A stretch of 64,000 bases of DNA from Alitta virens (Eukaryota > Annelida > Polychaeta > Phyllodocida > Nereididae), in contig OW028584.1 in assembly GCA_932294295.1 (NCBI GenBank), positions 6,103,407 to 6,167,406 of the forward strand. Direction: 5' to 3'. The notes under the pieces were generated by a model, which was not told the DNA's origin, did not search any database, and worked only from the letters and a program-made list of their open reading frames with translations. The stretch's first letter is position 1, and every line of letters begins with the position of its first letter. Made by a program: the position numbers and the translations under genes. This document shows, in pieces, positions 43,498-53,517 of the stretch.

Positions 43498-46181
43498 CGG
43501 TGAACAGGTAGAGAAAGCCGACACATACGATGTTGTGAAACGTTTTATCAAAAGCGTCGTCAGCGAAACCGATAAGGGGGTGGCCCCCGAAACAAACCCT
43601 AAAAGAGCTAGAAAGGGTCGACCAGGGAGGAGAGGTGAAAGAGTCAGTGAGTACAGAAAGTGCCAAAGACTGTGGGCTAAATCGAAAAAGCTCGCAGCGA
43701 AGTACATCCTAGACTGTGATGAGGGACAAAAGTGCCCAATCGAACCAAAAGTGGTCGAAAAGCACTACTCGGAGCTACTATCGGCCCGAGATGAAATCCC
43801 AGTAGACTTGAGCAGGTATCCCAAACCGCAGTCTACAGTGGATAATGCCATGTTGAGCAGGCATATCACAGTCAGGGAGGTACGAGAGGCATTGTCAAAC
43901 ATGAAGAAAGATTCGGCACCAGGCCCGGACTCAATCATGAGAGATGCACTATTAAGAGCTAAATCAAGGGTGCACACACTGACTTATATTTACCGGATCT
44001 TCCAGGTCACTGGGGATGTTCCAGACTTCCTCCAGGAAGCGCGGAGCATTCTCCTGCACAAAGCCGGGCCACTAGACCTTATCGGAAACTGGCGCCCTCT
44101 GACGATAGCTTCCGTTATCTTAAGAGGGTTCACAGCAGTGTTGGCTAAGCGTTACGCAGCTACCGTTGACCTAAACAAACGGCAGCGGGGGTTCATAAAG
44201 GCAGATGGGTGCTTTGAAAACATATATATACTAAGAAACATAATACGCCAGGCAAAGACCAGAGGCGAGGGCGAACTATCAATATGTTTCGTGGATCTTG
44301 CAAAGGCTTTCGACACAAGTCAGCCATCCACACCTGTTTGCAGCGCTGGAGCGGTTTGGGGTCAATAATAAGAACGTTGACCTCATCAAAAGCTTATACA
44401 GCGAAGTCGTAACCACATTCAAATGTGGAGAGGGCTCAACAGGACCAATAAATATATGTAGGGGCATAAAGCAGGGTGATCCTCTATCACCCATCCTATT
44501 CAACATCGCCTTGGACCCCCTGATCAGTGCGCTTGAAGGTGAGAACTGGGGATTTAGAAATGCGAACACTAAAATCTCCGCGTTGGCGTTCGCCGATGAC
44601 CTAGCAGTCGTCGCGGACGGCCCCGAGGAACTGAGATCTATGTTGAGGGAGGTGGAAACCTTCCTCGACGTCACAGGACTTCGGGTCAACGCCAAGAAAT
44701 GTGCTGCCTTCACCATAGAGAGTCTCAGGAAAACATGGCGTATGAAACCAGAAAGGTTCCAGACATCAATGGGACCAATAGAAGCGCTTTCCCCAGGGGA
44801 AACGACAAAATACCTGGGGAGGAAAATAGCGCCGTACGGAGTCGCTGATCGTTCAGAGATTGTAAAGATCGCTACCTTGTGGGCGGAGCGAGTCACAAAA
44901 GCTCCACTAAAACCGAACCAAAAGCTGGAATTGGTCAAAAGTTAGGTTATCCCTCGTCTCGCTGCAAAGCTTGGAGCAAGGGAAACATTAACAAAAAGTC
45001 TATTAGGTGAGATAGACGCTCTGATGCGGAATACCATCAAGGAATTCATGCACTTGCCGCTGTGTCTGCCCAACGGGTTTCTATACACGAAGGTTAGACA
45101 CGGGGGCTTGGGTGTGCAACCACTCTCCCGAGTGGTTCCCGCAGTGAACATGAAGGCTCTTTTGAGCATGTCAGAGTCTCGAGACCCGGTGATAGTGGCT
45201 TACTCCCTCGCAGGAAATGCATTCCAACAGGCATGTAGCATGGCATTGAAATTCGATCTAGCGGCTCCAAAAGAAGGTTCAATGGCAAGAACCTATAAAT
45301 CGTGTTGGGAATACCGAGTCATGAAGGAATATCATGAATTGAAGTGTGGAGGCATTCCTCAGTTGTCATTTGTTGGACAACCAAAGTTCAACCGGTGGCT
45401 GATGGATCCGTAAACTTTAACCGCGGGCTTGTGGGTGCGCGCGGTACAGTTACGGTCTGGCTATTACCTTTGTTGGGAGGTTCTGTCACGAGGTAGAAGC
45501 GACATGGACTCCTCATGCCGCAGGTGCAAAGCTCCGTGCGAGTCACTCTCGCACATTCTTGGGCAATGCAGGGCAGTCAAGTGGATGAGAATAAAGAGAC
45601 ACAATGCTATCGCGGCAAGCGTTGGTGCTGAAGCAGCCAAGAACGCTTGGAAGGTGCTAACGGAGCCTAAGGTGACGGTGAACGGCCGCAACAATTTTCC
45701 TGATTTAGTATTCGTGAAAGGTAACGAGGCCCATGTCGTAGACGTGAGCGTGCGCTACGAATCAAAGAAATCTACTCTATCACACGCTCGTAGGGAAAAG
45801 GTTAAGAAATACGAGCCCATAGGAGAAGAGGTGGCTCGCATCACGGGAGCAAAGAACGTATCTTTCGGTGCCATCATCGTCGGAAGCCGTGGTGCATGGT
45901 GTAAGGACAACGAAACATCATTAAAGAAACTGGGTCTGAGAAGAAGCCTAGCGGTGTATCTCACAAGGATAGCTCTGCGGTCTTCTCTCGACATGCTCAG
46001 ACGCCATGCGTCGATCCAGGGCTCGGAATGGCATCTTACCGAGTTGAGCATAATCAGGACAACCAGACACGGACAACCAGACAGCACAAAAATGATAGTA
46101 GTGGAGACGGAGGGTTCTCGTTCGTCCAGCGCTTCATTAGGTTGCTCCCTAGCCTTAAAGTACGGGATAATGGGTTTGTAA
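43484..46181 (+). pseudogene. R2 copy G, RT and endonuclease part
   Basis: RT motifs run from LSNMKKDSAPGPDSI through GNWRPLTI, VDLAKAFDT, IKQGDPLSPILFNIAL and LAFADDLAV (the catalytic FADD box). A one-base insertion near 44318 (ACACAAGTCAGCC, versus ACACAGTCAGCC in copy H) shifts the frame. TAG at 44943 and TAA at 45411 interrupt it further. The last open part (45429-46181) has the CRRCKAPCESLSHILGQCR finger and the PDLVFVKGNEAHVVDVSV restriction-like endonuclease core. Confidence 0.88.
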
Positions 46182-46192
46182 GAATTCTCGTA

Positions 46193-46220
46193 GGCGGGAG
46201 TAACTATGACTCTCTTAAGG
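46193..46220 (+). rRNA. 28-bp 28S footprint between R2 copies (pseudo)
   Basis: An exact match to conserved 28S sequence immediately 5' of the R2 site: starts GGCGGGAGTAAC, ends ACTCTCTTAAGG. It is preceded by the 3' end of R2 copy G and followed by the 5' UTR of copy H. The base before GGCGGG no longer matches 28S. Confidence 0.88.
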
Positions 46221-46368
46221 AAGTTGGGGCTGTCCAAGCCGCTGTTGAAGGCGAAATGCCTGACTGGCTAACCTTTCCTGAGGACGACGTTACGTCTAAC
46301 CCTTTAGCTCTAAGAGCCTACGTTGGGCTAATTAGGACAGGCAGGGACCAGGCTCGGAGGGAGGGTCG

Positions 46369-46874
46369 ATGCCTGAGTCATTACTCTCTCTGCCTACTGT
46401 TGAACAGAGGCACAAGACCCGACAACAGGGTGAACAATTGGCTTGTGAGGGAGGTGAGGATGATCTTGAACCTGGACAACCAAGTGAGGTTAATGACACA
46501 GACAATCATAGTCAAACCAACCGTCCGGACTGGTATGTGGTATCTGGTTTCACTCCGACACCATCGGAGTGCGACGAACTCGAAGACAACGAGCTCGATA
46601 CATCAAACACAAGTGGGGAATTGAATATATCTGGCCCCACACCAGATCGAGAGGCGGTTGGGCCTCCAATAAGACGGCAGGCGACCGTTCTTGAAGAGCT
46701 AGATTTACCTGGCCTAAATGCTACCAACACGATATACACACTACCGTGGACCGGAGTGGAAGAATGTCAATTATGCCGGCTATCATATGTCAAGCCAAAG
46801 TTGCTAGTGGCACATCATACAGGTGCCCACAAAGACAATGAGCTGCTTTGGGCATGTGCAACATGCTCAAGGCC
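46369..46874 (+). pseudogene. R2 copy H, N-terminal finger part
   Basis: Reads ESLLSLPTVEQRHKTRQQGE, then the acidic linker and the first CCHH finger (CQLCRLSYVKPKLLVAHHTG). It stops at PPNKSL where the LINE is inserted. The natural start codon was lost with the deletion. Confidence 0.75.
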
Positions 46875-46889
46875 CCCAAACAAGTCCCT

Positions 46890-47699
46890 GTGTGTGTGTG
46901 TGTGAGTTATTGTTTAACGCCTCATCAGCACCTGAGTGGGCTATGTAGAGGCTCTCTAGGTTAAGATTGATTAACTATATTTGGTAGTAGAAACCAGAAG
47001 CATATAAAAAATCAATAATTGTCTGGGTTGGATATCTGGTAAAGAGATGTTGTAAGGTATTAGCTTGAAACAAAGGTCTTCTAAAGCGTTGTAAGTGGCT
47101 GCAATCTAATAAAATATGTTTGATTGTTAGGGGGCACCGACAACTCTGGCATACCGGTGCCGGTTCATTGACTAAAAGGTGTAAATGTGTAAGTCTTGAA
47201 TGTCCTATGAGGCATCTGTGATATATTCCTTGATCTTTGCGAGTATTGAACCTACTCGGTATTTTATTTTGAATGCAAGGTAAGATTGAATGCAGCTTGT
47301 TGTTATTACATTCATTCCATTGTCTTTGCCAGCAAGACATGATAAAAGATTTTATGGTCATTTTAAAATCAGTGTATGGAATGGTAAAATCAGTTATCTC
47401 TTTTGTAAGAGTCCTTTTTGCTGCCAGGTCTGCTTTTTCATTCCCTTCAATGCCAGCGTGTCCAGGAATCCAGCAGAATACTATGTCTTTGTATTCGTGA
47501 AGATAGAAATACTTAATCAGAACATCTAAGATCCCAGGGTTATCAAGTTGTTTATTTTGGATTGCTTGAAGAGCAGATTTTGAATCAGAACAGATAACAT
47601 AACGATCTGATTCTGAGTCCTCGATGTTCTTTAAGGCAAGGTAAATAGCTGTTAATTCTGCAGTGTATATTGAGCAGTGGTCTGGAAGACGACATTCAG
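46890..47699 (-). mobile_element. LINE piece I, 5'-truncated, inserted in R2, 15-bp TSD
   Basis: Flanked by CCCAAACAAGTCCCT (46875-46889, 47700-47714). It carries a (GT)n tail, the 3' UTR and the last ~240 codons of ORF2 (most of RNase H and the CCHC finger), and breaks off inside the RNase H region. Its target is the second finger region of R2 copy H. Confidence 0.95.
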
Positions 47700-47714
47700 C
47701 CCAAACAAGTCCCT

Positions 47715-50010
47715 ACACTCAACAGCTTGTCACGTCCCTAAGTGCAAGGGGGACGCGGAGGACCGATCAGCTCAGCTCGCATTCAAATGTGAGAATTGTG
47801 ATCGGGCCTTCGGCAGTCAAACAGGGTTGTCTCAACACAATCGACATCAGCACCCTGAGATTGCGAACACAAATAGGGCAAGGTACTGTCGGGGTCCCCA
47901 GAACGACCAAACAGGGGGACCAGATCGTGAGTTCGGGAGTCATGTATGGACTAAGGAGGAGGCGCTTTACCTGGCGGTAGGGAGCCTGATCCTTCCTCCT
48001 TAGAGAGTCAACAAACTCCTTGAACTCTCAGTACCGGGGAAGACGCTCACGCAGATACGTGAACGAAGAAGGTGTAAGGGTCACAAGACCCTTACAGAAG
48101 ATCTAGACCGAAACAGCGCAGACTTTAAACCATGGAAATAGAAATACGCTGCAGGAGTCTTGGCGTACCTAGACCAATGAAAGTCGAAGACAATACCGCT
48201 GATATGAGCGGAGAGGCAGTCACAGAACCAGAACCACCAAATGTGACCATTCCTGATCCAGAAACGCCACCTATACCATCAGGCAAAATCAGTGGTACTC
48301 CGGAGAAGGACGTAGATCCGGAGGTGCTGAATATTTTCAAAAGACTCTCCAATGGTGAACTGGTAGAGAAAGCCGACACATACGAGGTTGTGAAACGCTT
48401 TATCAAAAGCGTCGTCAGCGAAACTGACAAGGGGGTGGCCCCCGCCACAAGTCCCATAAGAGCGAGAAAGGGACGACCGGGGAGAAGAGGTAAATGAGTC
48501 GGTGAATACAGGAAGTGCCAAAGACTGTGGGCTAAATCGAAAAAGCTCGCAGCGAAGTACATCCTAGACTGTGATGAGGGACAAAAGTGCCCAATCGAAC
48601 CAAAAGTGGTCGAAAAGCACTACTCGGAGCTACTATCGGCCCGAGATGAAATCCCAGTAGACTTGAGCAGGTATCCCAAACCGCAGTCTACAGTGGATAA
48701 TGCCATGTTGAGCAGGCATATCACAGTCAAGCGGGTGCGTGAGGCGCTATCGAGCATGAAGAAAGATTCGGCACCAGGCCCGGACTCAATCATGAGGGAT
48801 GCTCTGCTAAAAGCAAAATCGAGGGTGCACACACTGACCTATATTTACCGAATCTGGATGTTCCAGACTTCCTCCAGGAAGCGAGGAGCATTCTCTTGCA
48901 CAAGGCCGGGCCACTTGACCTTATCGGTAACTGGCGCCCCCTGACGATAGCTTCTGTTATCTTAAGAGGGTTCACCGCAGTGTTGGCTAAGCGCTACGCG
49001 GCTACCTTGGACCTAAACAAACGGCAGCGCGGGTTCATAAAGGCAGATGGGTGCTTTGAAAACATATATATACTAAGAAACATAATACGCCAGGCAAAGA
49101 CCAGAGGCGAGGGCGAACTATCAATATGTTTCGTGGATCTTGCAAAGGCTTTCGACACAGTCAGCCATCCACACCTGTTTGCAGCGCTGGAGAGGTTTGG
49201 GGTCAATAATAAGAACGTTGACCTCATCAAAAGCTTGTACAGCGGAGTCGTCACCACATTCAAATGTGGGGAGGGCTCAACAGGACCAATAAATATATGT
49301 AGGGGCATAAAGCAGGGTGATCCACTATCACCCATCCTGTTTAACATCGCCTTGGACCCGCTGATCAGTGCGCTTGAAGGTGAGAACTGGGGATTTAGAC
49401 ATGCTACCACCAAAGTCTCCGCGTTGGCGTTCGCTGACGACCTAGCAGTTGTCGCGGACGGCCCTGAGGAACTGAGATCTATGTTGAGGGAGGTGGAAAC
49501 CTTCCTCGACGTCACAGGACTTCGGGTCAACGCCAAGAAATGTGCTGCCTTCACCATAGAGAGTCCTAGAAAAACATGGCGTATGAAGCCTGAAAGGTTT
49601 CAGACATCAATGGGTCCCATAGAAGCGCTTTCCCCAGGGAAACGAGGAAAATAGCGCCGTACGGAGTCGCTGATCGTTCAGAGATCGTTAAGATTGCTAC
49701 CCTGTGGGCGAAGCGAGTCACAGAAACACCACTAAAACTGAACCAAAAGCTGGAATTGGTCCGTAGTTATGTTATCCCTCGTCTCGCTGCAAAGCTTGGA
49801 GCAAGGGAAACATTAACTAAGAGTCTATTAGGTGAGATAGACGCTCTGATGCGCAATACCATCAAGGGATTCATGCTCATGCACTTACCACTGTGTCTGC
49901 CCAACGGGTTTCTATACACGAAGGTCAGACACGGAGGTTTGGGTGTGCAACCACTCTCTCGAGTGGTCCCTGCGATGAACATCAAGGCTCTGCTGAGCCT
50001 GTCAGAGTCA
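47715..50010 (+). pseudogene. R2 copy H, fingers, Myb and RT
   Basis: Continues the fingers (CENCDRAFGSQTGLSQHNRH) and Myb (WTKEEALYLAVG), followed by a TAG at about 48001. The RT is mostly open from 48606 with VDLAKAFDTVSHPHLFAALE and LAFADDLAV. A frame break near 49640 and another before 49756 separate the thumb region. A ~10-bp deletion relative to G lies near 48856. Confidence 0.82.
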
Positions 50011-50024
50011 CGTGACCCGGTGAT

Positions 50025-50217
50025 GTGTGTGTGTGTGTGTGATTAGGGCTTTACGTCCTGTATTTCTGCACCAGTTGGGCTAATTAGGACAGGCAGAGAC
50101 CATGGCAATGAGACGAAGGAGGAAACAGCCATCCAACTTAGGCTAGACTGGGAATCGAACCCGGGACCCAGCAGTTGGAAGCCCAGAGGGCTACCTCTGA
50201 GCTAGGCCCCCGCTCTT
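50025..50217 (-). mobile_element. tRNA-derived SINE in R2 copy H, 14-bp TSD
   Basis: CGTGACCCGGTGAT (50011-50024) and CGTGACCCGGGGAT (50218-50231) flank it; one base has since changed. It is full length with A- and B-boxes and a (GT)n tail. Confidence 0.92.
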
Positions 50218-50340
50218 CGTGACCCGGGGATAGTAGCTTACTCCCTCGCAGGAAATGCCTTCCAACAGGCATCAAGCATGGCTTTGAAATTCGATCAAGC
50301 GGCTCCAAAAAAAGGTTCAAGGGCGAGAACCTACAAATCG

Positions 50341-50764
50341 TTAGTTAGTGTTATTGTTTAACGCCTCATCAGCACCTGAGTGGGCTATGTAGAGGCTCTC
50401 TAGGGTAAGATTGATTATCTATAGTTGGTAGTAGAAACCAGAAGCATGTAAAAAATCAATAATTGTATGCGTTGGATAGCTGGAGCAGCTTGTGCAATGT
50501 GTGTGTGTGTGTGTGTGATTAGGGCTTTACGTCCTGTATTTCTGCACCAGTTGGGCTAATTAGGACAGGCAGAGACCAAGGAGGAAACAGCCATCCAACT
50601 TAGGCTCAACTGGGAATCGAACCCGGGACCCAGCGGTTAGAAGCCCCCCCCCCCTCTGCAGCTTGTGCAATGCGCACGGTCTTGTTTTAGCCACTGGGGA
50701 TACAGGACTTCACCCCAAGTGTTTCCACCCTCGCCGCGTGGAGGCCCAGGACCTTCGAGGGCCC
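50341..50764 (-). mobile_element. LINE piece F: 3' end fused to 5' end, with SINE inside
   Basis: About 130 bp of LINE 3' end (tail TTAG-rich, not GT) joins at GATAGCTGGAGCAG to ~125 bp of the LINE 5' UTR, ending at the normal 5' terminus near 50764. The whole ~5 kb interior is missing. AGCTGG is common to the junction and the 5' UTR. The SINE at 50500-50657 was inserted afterwards. No TSD was found. Confidence 0.85.
50500..50657 (-). mobile_element. tRNA-derived SINE in LINE piece F, 15-bp TSD
   Basis: Flanked by GCAGCTTGTGCAATG (50485-50499, 50658-50672). It has a (GT)n tail, and a short internal deletion removes part of the CATGGCAATGAGACG stretch. The head ends in a C-run. Confidence 0.92.
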
Positions 50765-50765
50765 A

Positions 50766-51350
50766 AGGACACCACAAATTACAACTCCGCAATTCCAGCA
50801 CCAAGTGTGTGTGTGTGTGTATGTGTGTGATTTGGGCTTTACCTCCTTATTTCTGCACCAGATGGGCTAATTAGGACAAGCAGGGACCATAGCAGTGAGA
50901 CGAAGGATGAAACAGCCATCCAACTTAGGCTCGACCGGAATTGAACCCGTGACCCAGCGGTTGGAAGCCCAGTGCGCTACCTCTAAACTATGCCCCTGCC
51001 CCCTCCAGCACCAAGAAACCCAGATAATTATTTTTGGAATTATTGGACAAAACATTAAGCCACTGGAGTGAGGAATTTGTTACAATCTGGACCTAAACCC
51101 AGACTGGTTAATTGCCAAATTTGTCTCTGAAGAGAAGTATGAAGGTATTGATGATTCACCTATAAATAAGAGTATGTCACCACTAGCCACCAGCAAGCTT
51201 TTAGACTCATGCACCATCTTCAAGCAAAACAGAACACAATACACCGAAACCTTCTCCACCAAGGACATTTAAGATGAACATTCAAGCACACACATCTCAA
51301 AACACAAGGAACCACACCATTACCAGGTACAACATAGCACCAAAACGGAA
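50766..51350 (+). pseudogene. SWIM/ULP1-type gene fragment, second copy, linker part
   Basis: 50766-50805 repeats the Pro-rich PRTPQITTPQFQHQ segment of 40368-40409. After the SINE, 51075-51265 reads NLDLNPDWLIAKFVSE, then EGIDDSPINKSMSPLATSKL, homologous to PDWLIANYVSE...SPLA at 40210. The order of the two blocks is reversed relative to the first copy, which points to tandem units or rearrangement. Confidence 0.5.
50806..51003 (-). mobile_element. tRNA-derived SINE, full length, 12-bp TSD
   Basis: TCCAGCACCAAG at 50794-50805 and 51004-51015. It shares GATTTGGGC and GACAAGCA variants with the SINE at 40410 and the same left flank, so the two are duplicates of one insertion that have since diverged. 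Confidence 0.92.
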
Positions 51351-51533
51351 GGTAGCAGATTAGTGTCCCAAAGAGGTGACAAAAGAAAAGTAACTACTCT
51401 GAAGAAAGAAAATAAATAACAATTCAGGTCTAATCAAAAATCTTAGGGCCAATCGAGCTCAGTTAAGATAAATTTACTTTATTAAATATTTTTGAAAAAG
51501 AAATTAACTCTTTCCGCACCTCACGTTGTCAGA

Positions 51534-51890
51534 GTTCAGAATAAGTGGCTGTACAATCTAAGATTCAAGAGTGTGCAGAAGCCAAAGGCTCAGATGCATC
51601 ACAATTGTGTGCACCACTGGGTCACATCTATACAAGGTGATAATAGTAAAATATTTGTTTGAGCCGGCATATTTTGGTACCATGAGCACTTTTTTACAAC
51701 TACATTTGGGTGGCATGTAGGGAAAGAATACTAATGCTGTAAGATCTATGTTCCAAAAGGGCAGCAGCAAAAGCCAGGTAGTAATGATTGTGGAGCATTT
51801 GCAATTGCTAATCTTTCATTAGTTTGGTTGGTTTCAGGAAGACAGATGAAAACAAGGAAGTGAGGAAGACATTTTGACATCAAGAAAGAC
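51534..51890 (+). pseudogene. ULP1/C48-type peptidase domain, dead
   Basis: One frame carries NKWLYNLRFKSVQ, the catalytic-His motif HNCVHHWVTSIQG and, ~60 codons on, the catalytic-Cys motif QQKPGSNDCGAFAIANL. TGA after KIFV, TAA after GKEY and TGA after MKTRK interrupt it. The H and DCG motifs with this spacing fit the C48 (ULP1-like) fold found in some MULE-type elements and related host genes. Confidence 0.6.
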
Positions 51891-51899
51891 CATCTTGGC

Positions 51900-52554
51900 C
51901 ACCAGAAGGTGTACATAGTTAATTCAAGTTCAATATGACGCAAACAATTATAAACAAAAGTTTGTAACGATTGTCTATTTAACTTTAAATATTCGTGTGC
52001 ATTCTGATTCTGGGTGATAAGACATTAAAGCCCACATTCACGAAACCAGTAAAAAAAGTACAAGGATCTTGTGGTTCTTCCAGTTAAAGGTTCTGAGCAA
52101 GGGGTTCAGAATCCCCTTGACCTGAAGCAGGTTGCTGATGTGAGTAGTATGGTATGAGTGACCTTCTAGTGCCGCTTCGGGAAATTTTTCTTTCTCTGGT
52201 GGGGTGGCGAATTCGCAAAAAGTAGCTAATTGCTTTAGGGGGTGAATTGATAATTAATTGCTTTTGGGGGTGTATCTAATTGCTTTGGGGTGAATTGATA
52301 ATTAATTGCTTTCGGGGTGAACTAATCAAACTACTCAGTTACAATCTGATCCCTGATTGCATTAATCATTTCAAACAATTTAAAGGCTTGACACATAATA
52401 ACACAAAGTGAGATATGCAATCATTTGAAGTAATTCTACACTACAACAGAACCTGCAGGTGGTTAATTGTAAACAGAAAGGATTCATATAAAAATGGTTC
52501 AAGCCAGAGACAGCCATTCTCTTCATAGCACTCAAGAGCCTCACATATTTTGCA
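51900..52554. other. non-coding interval with ~30-bp tandem repeat
   Basis: No gene seen. At about 52225-52345 a unit of TAATTGCTTT(A/T/C)GGGGGTG plus AATTGATAAT is repeated four times with small differences. It lies just left of the Polinton-like gene block. Confidence 0.6.
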
Positions 52555-53049
52555 ATGACTGAACAACCTAAGTTTGACCACCAGTGTGTGGAGATTGGTG
52601 ATAAGAGGAGTACAGTAGCTTCTGTTACAACAAATGGCTTCTGTCTTACGCAATTCCACCCTCAACCTGGTGGTAAGCTGAAACCAAAGTCAATTGCTAT
52701 GAATGTGAGAGCTACAAAGGTTATTGATCAAAACCTTGATGAAATACGACGCATAATTTGTGATTTGAAGAATGGAGAACTGAAAGATGCATACTCTCTA
52801 CCTCTTGGTCAATTATTATTCCTATCAATTGATCCTGGAGTGAGATGTATTAGCATCAGGAAGTTCTTCCGTCCAAAATTTGATAGAAAAAAACTCTTCC
52901 CAGGATCTCAGGGTCTTGGACTTACAATAGAAGAGTTTGAAAGACTATTTTCAGAATGGCATGAACTGATGGAAACAGTTCCGTTGGACCAAACTGAAAC
53001 ATGTAATCATGAAAAAGATGATCAAAGCTGTGTTTATTGCTTCGGATAA
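52555..53049 (+). CDS. PC4-like (transcriptional coactivator p15) domain protein, 164 aa
   Basis: The middle to C-terminal part (LSIDPGVRCISIRKFFRPKF, then PGSQGLGLTIEEFERLFSEW) follows the PC4/p15 fold pattern: a beta strand ending in IRKF(F/Y), then GxxLTxEEFxxL. PC4 domains bind single-stranded DNA. The N-terminal ~60 residues (EIGDKRSTVASVTTNGFCLT) may form a further beta region. It is intron-free, on the same strand and upstream of the ATPase. Whether it belongs to the viral-type element or is a separate gene is unsettled. A second, shorter protein with a similar pattern lies at 63205. Confidence 0.55.
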   Translation: MTEQPKFDHQCVEIGDKRSTVASVTTNGFCLTQFHPQPGGKLKPKSIAMNVRATKVIDQNLDEIRRIICDLKNGELKDAYSLPLGQLLFLSIDPGVRCISIRKFFRPKFDRKKLFPGSQGLGLTIEEFERLFSEWHELMETVPLDQTETCNHEKDDQSCVYCFG

Positions 53050-53323
53050 ATCGTTCCCTAGTACACATATTCCATCATATCAATGAGAGTTTATAATCAT
53101 AAATAACATAAAAACAATATATAATATTAAATACCCTCCAAAAAAAGAAAAAAGCAGTGGAATAACTGCACAAAATTATGACTTCATGAGCTGGCCTGCA
53201 CGCGGCGAAGTTGCAATCAAAAACCAACAGCTCCATACAGCTTAAAATATATTTACCTCAATATATATTTAGTGACTTGTGACGCATTCAAATCCTTCTA
53301 TGACATTTTTGTTAAATATTTAA

Positions 53324-53391
53324 GGAAGGGCGGAGGTCATAGTCAAACTATTCCAATAATAAAGTTTGAACCATAAGCTCCGCCTTCCCCT
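53324..53391. promoter_or_regulatory. long stem-loop upstream of ATPase
   Basis: GGCGGAGGTCATAGTCAAAC pairs imperfectly with the inverted AGTTTGAACCATAAGCTCCG plus CC, and GGAAGG pairs with CCTTCC outside it. The loop is about 12 bp. It lies ~130 bp before the ATPase start and is followed by a (TA)n tract. It could be a promoter/operator, an origin-like structure or a MITE remnant. Confidence 0.45.
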
Positions 53392-53517
53392 ATCTTGGGG
53401 ACCGTCCTTCGTAGACATATCCAGTCACTGCGGGGGGAGGTATATATATATATATATATATTAAAAAACATTCCGCGCTTCATATTTCATTCTCCGATTT
53501 TCTTTGCTCGCATAAAG

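Larger units (their letters stand above)
41855..46192 (+). mobile_element. R2 retrotransposon, copy G
   Basis: Site-specific non-LTR element of the R2 clade with a ~425-bp 5' UTR, N-terminal zinc fingers and Myb motif, RT, C-terminal CCHC finger and restriction-like endonuclease. Three N-terminal fingers suggest the R2-A group. It is 5'-complete to the 28S junction. The 3' end is GTAAGAATTCTCGTAG, directly followed by the 28S footprint of copy H. Several frameshifts and stops make it non-autonomous. Confidence 0.88.
46221..50340 (+). mobile_element. R2 retrotransposon, copy H, broken in several places
   Basis: Segments 46221-46874, 47715-50010 and 50232-50340 align with copy G. A ~420-bp deletion in the 5' region is filled by ~27 bp of SINE body. 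A LINE (46890-47699) and a SINE (50025-50217) are inserted with TSDs. The last ~870 bp (C-terminal finger, endonuclease, 3' UTR) are gone where LINE piece F begins. It is younger or less mutated than G at some sites (in-frame VSHPHLFAALERF). Confidence 0.87.
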
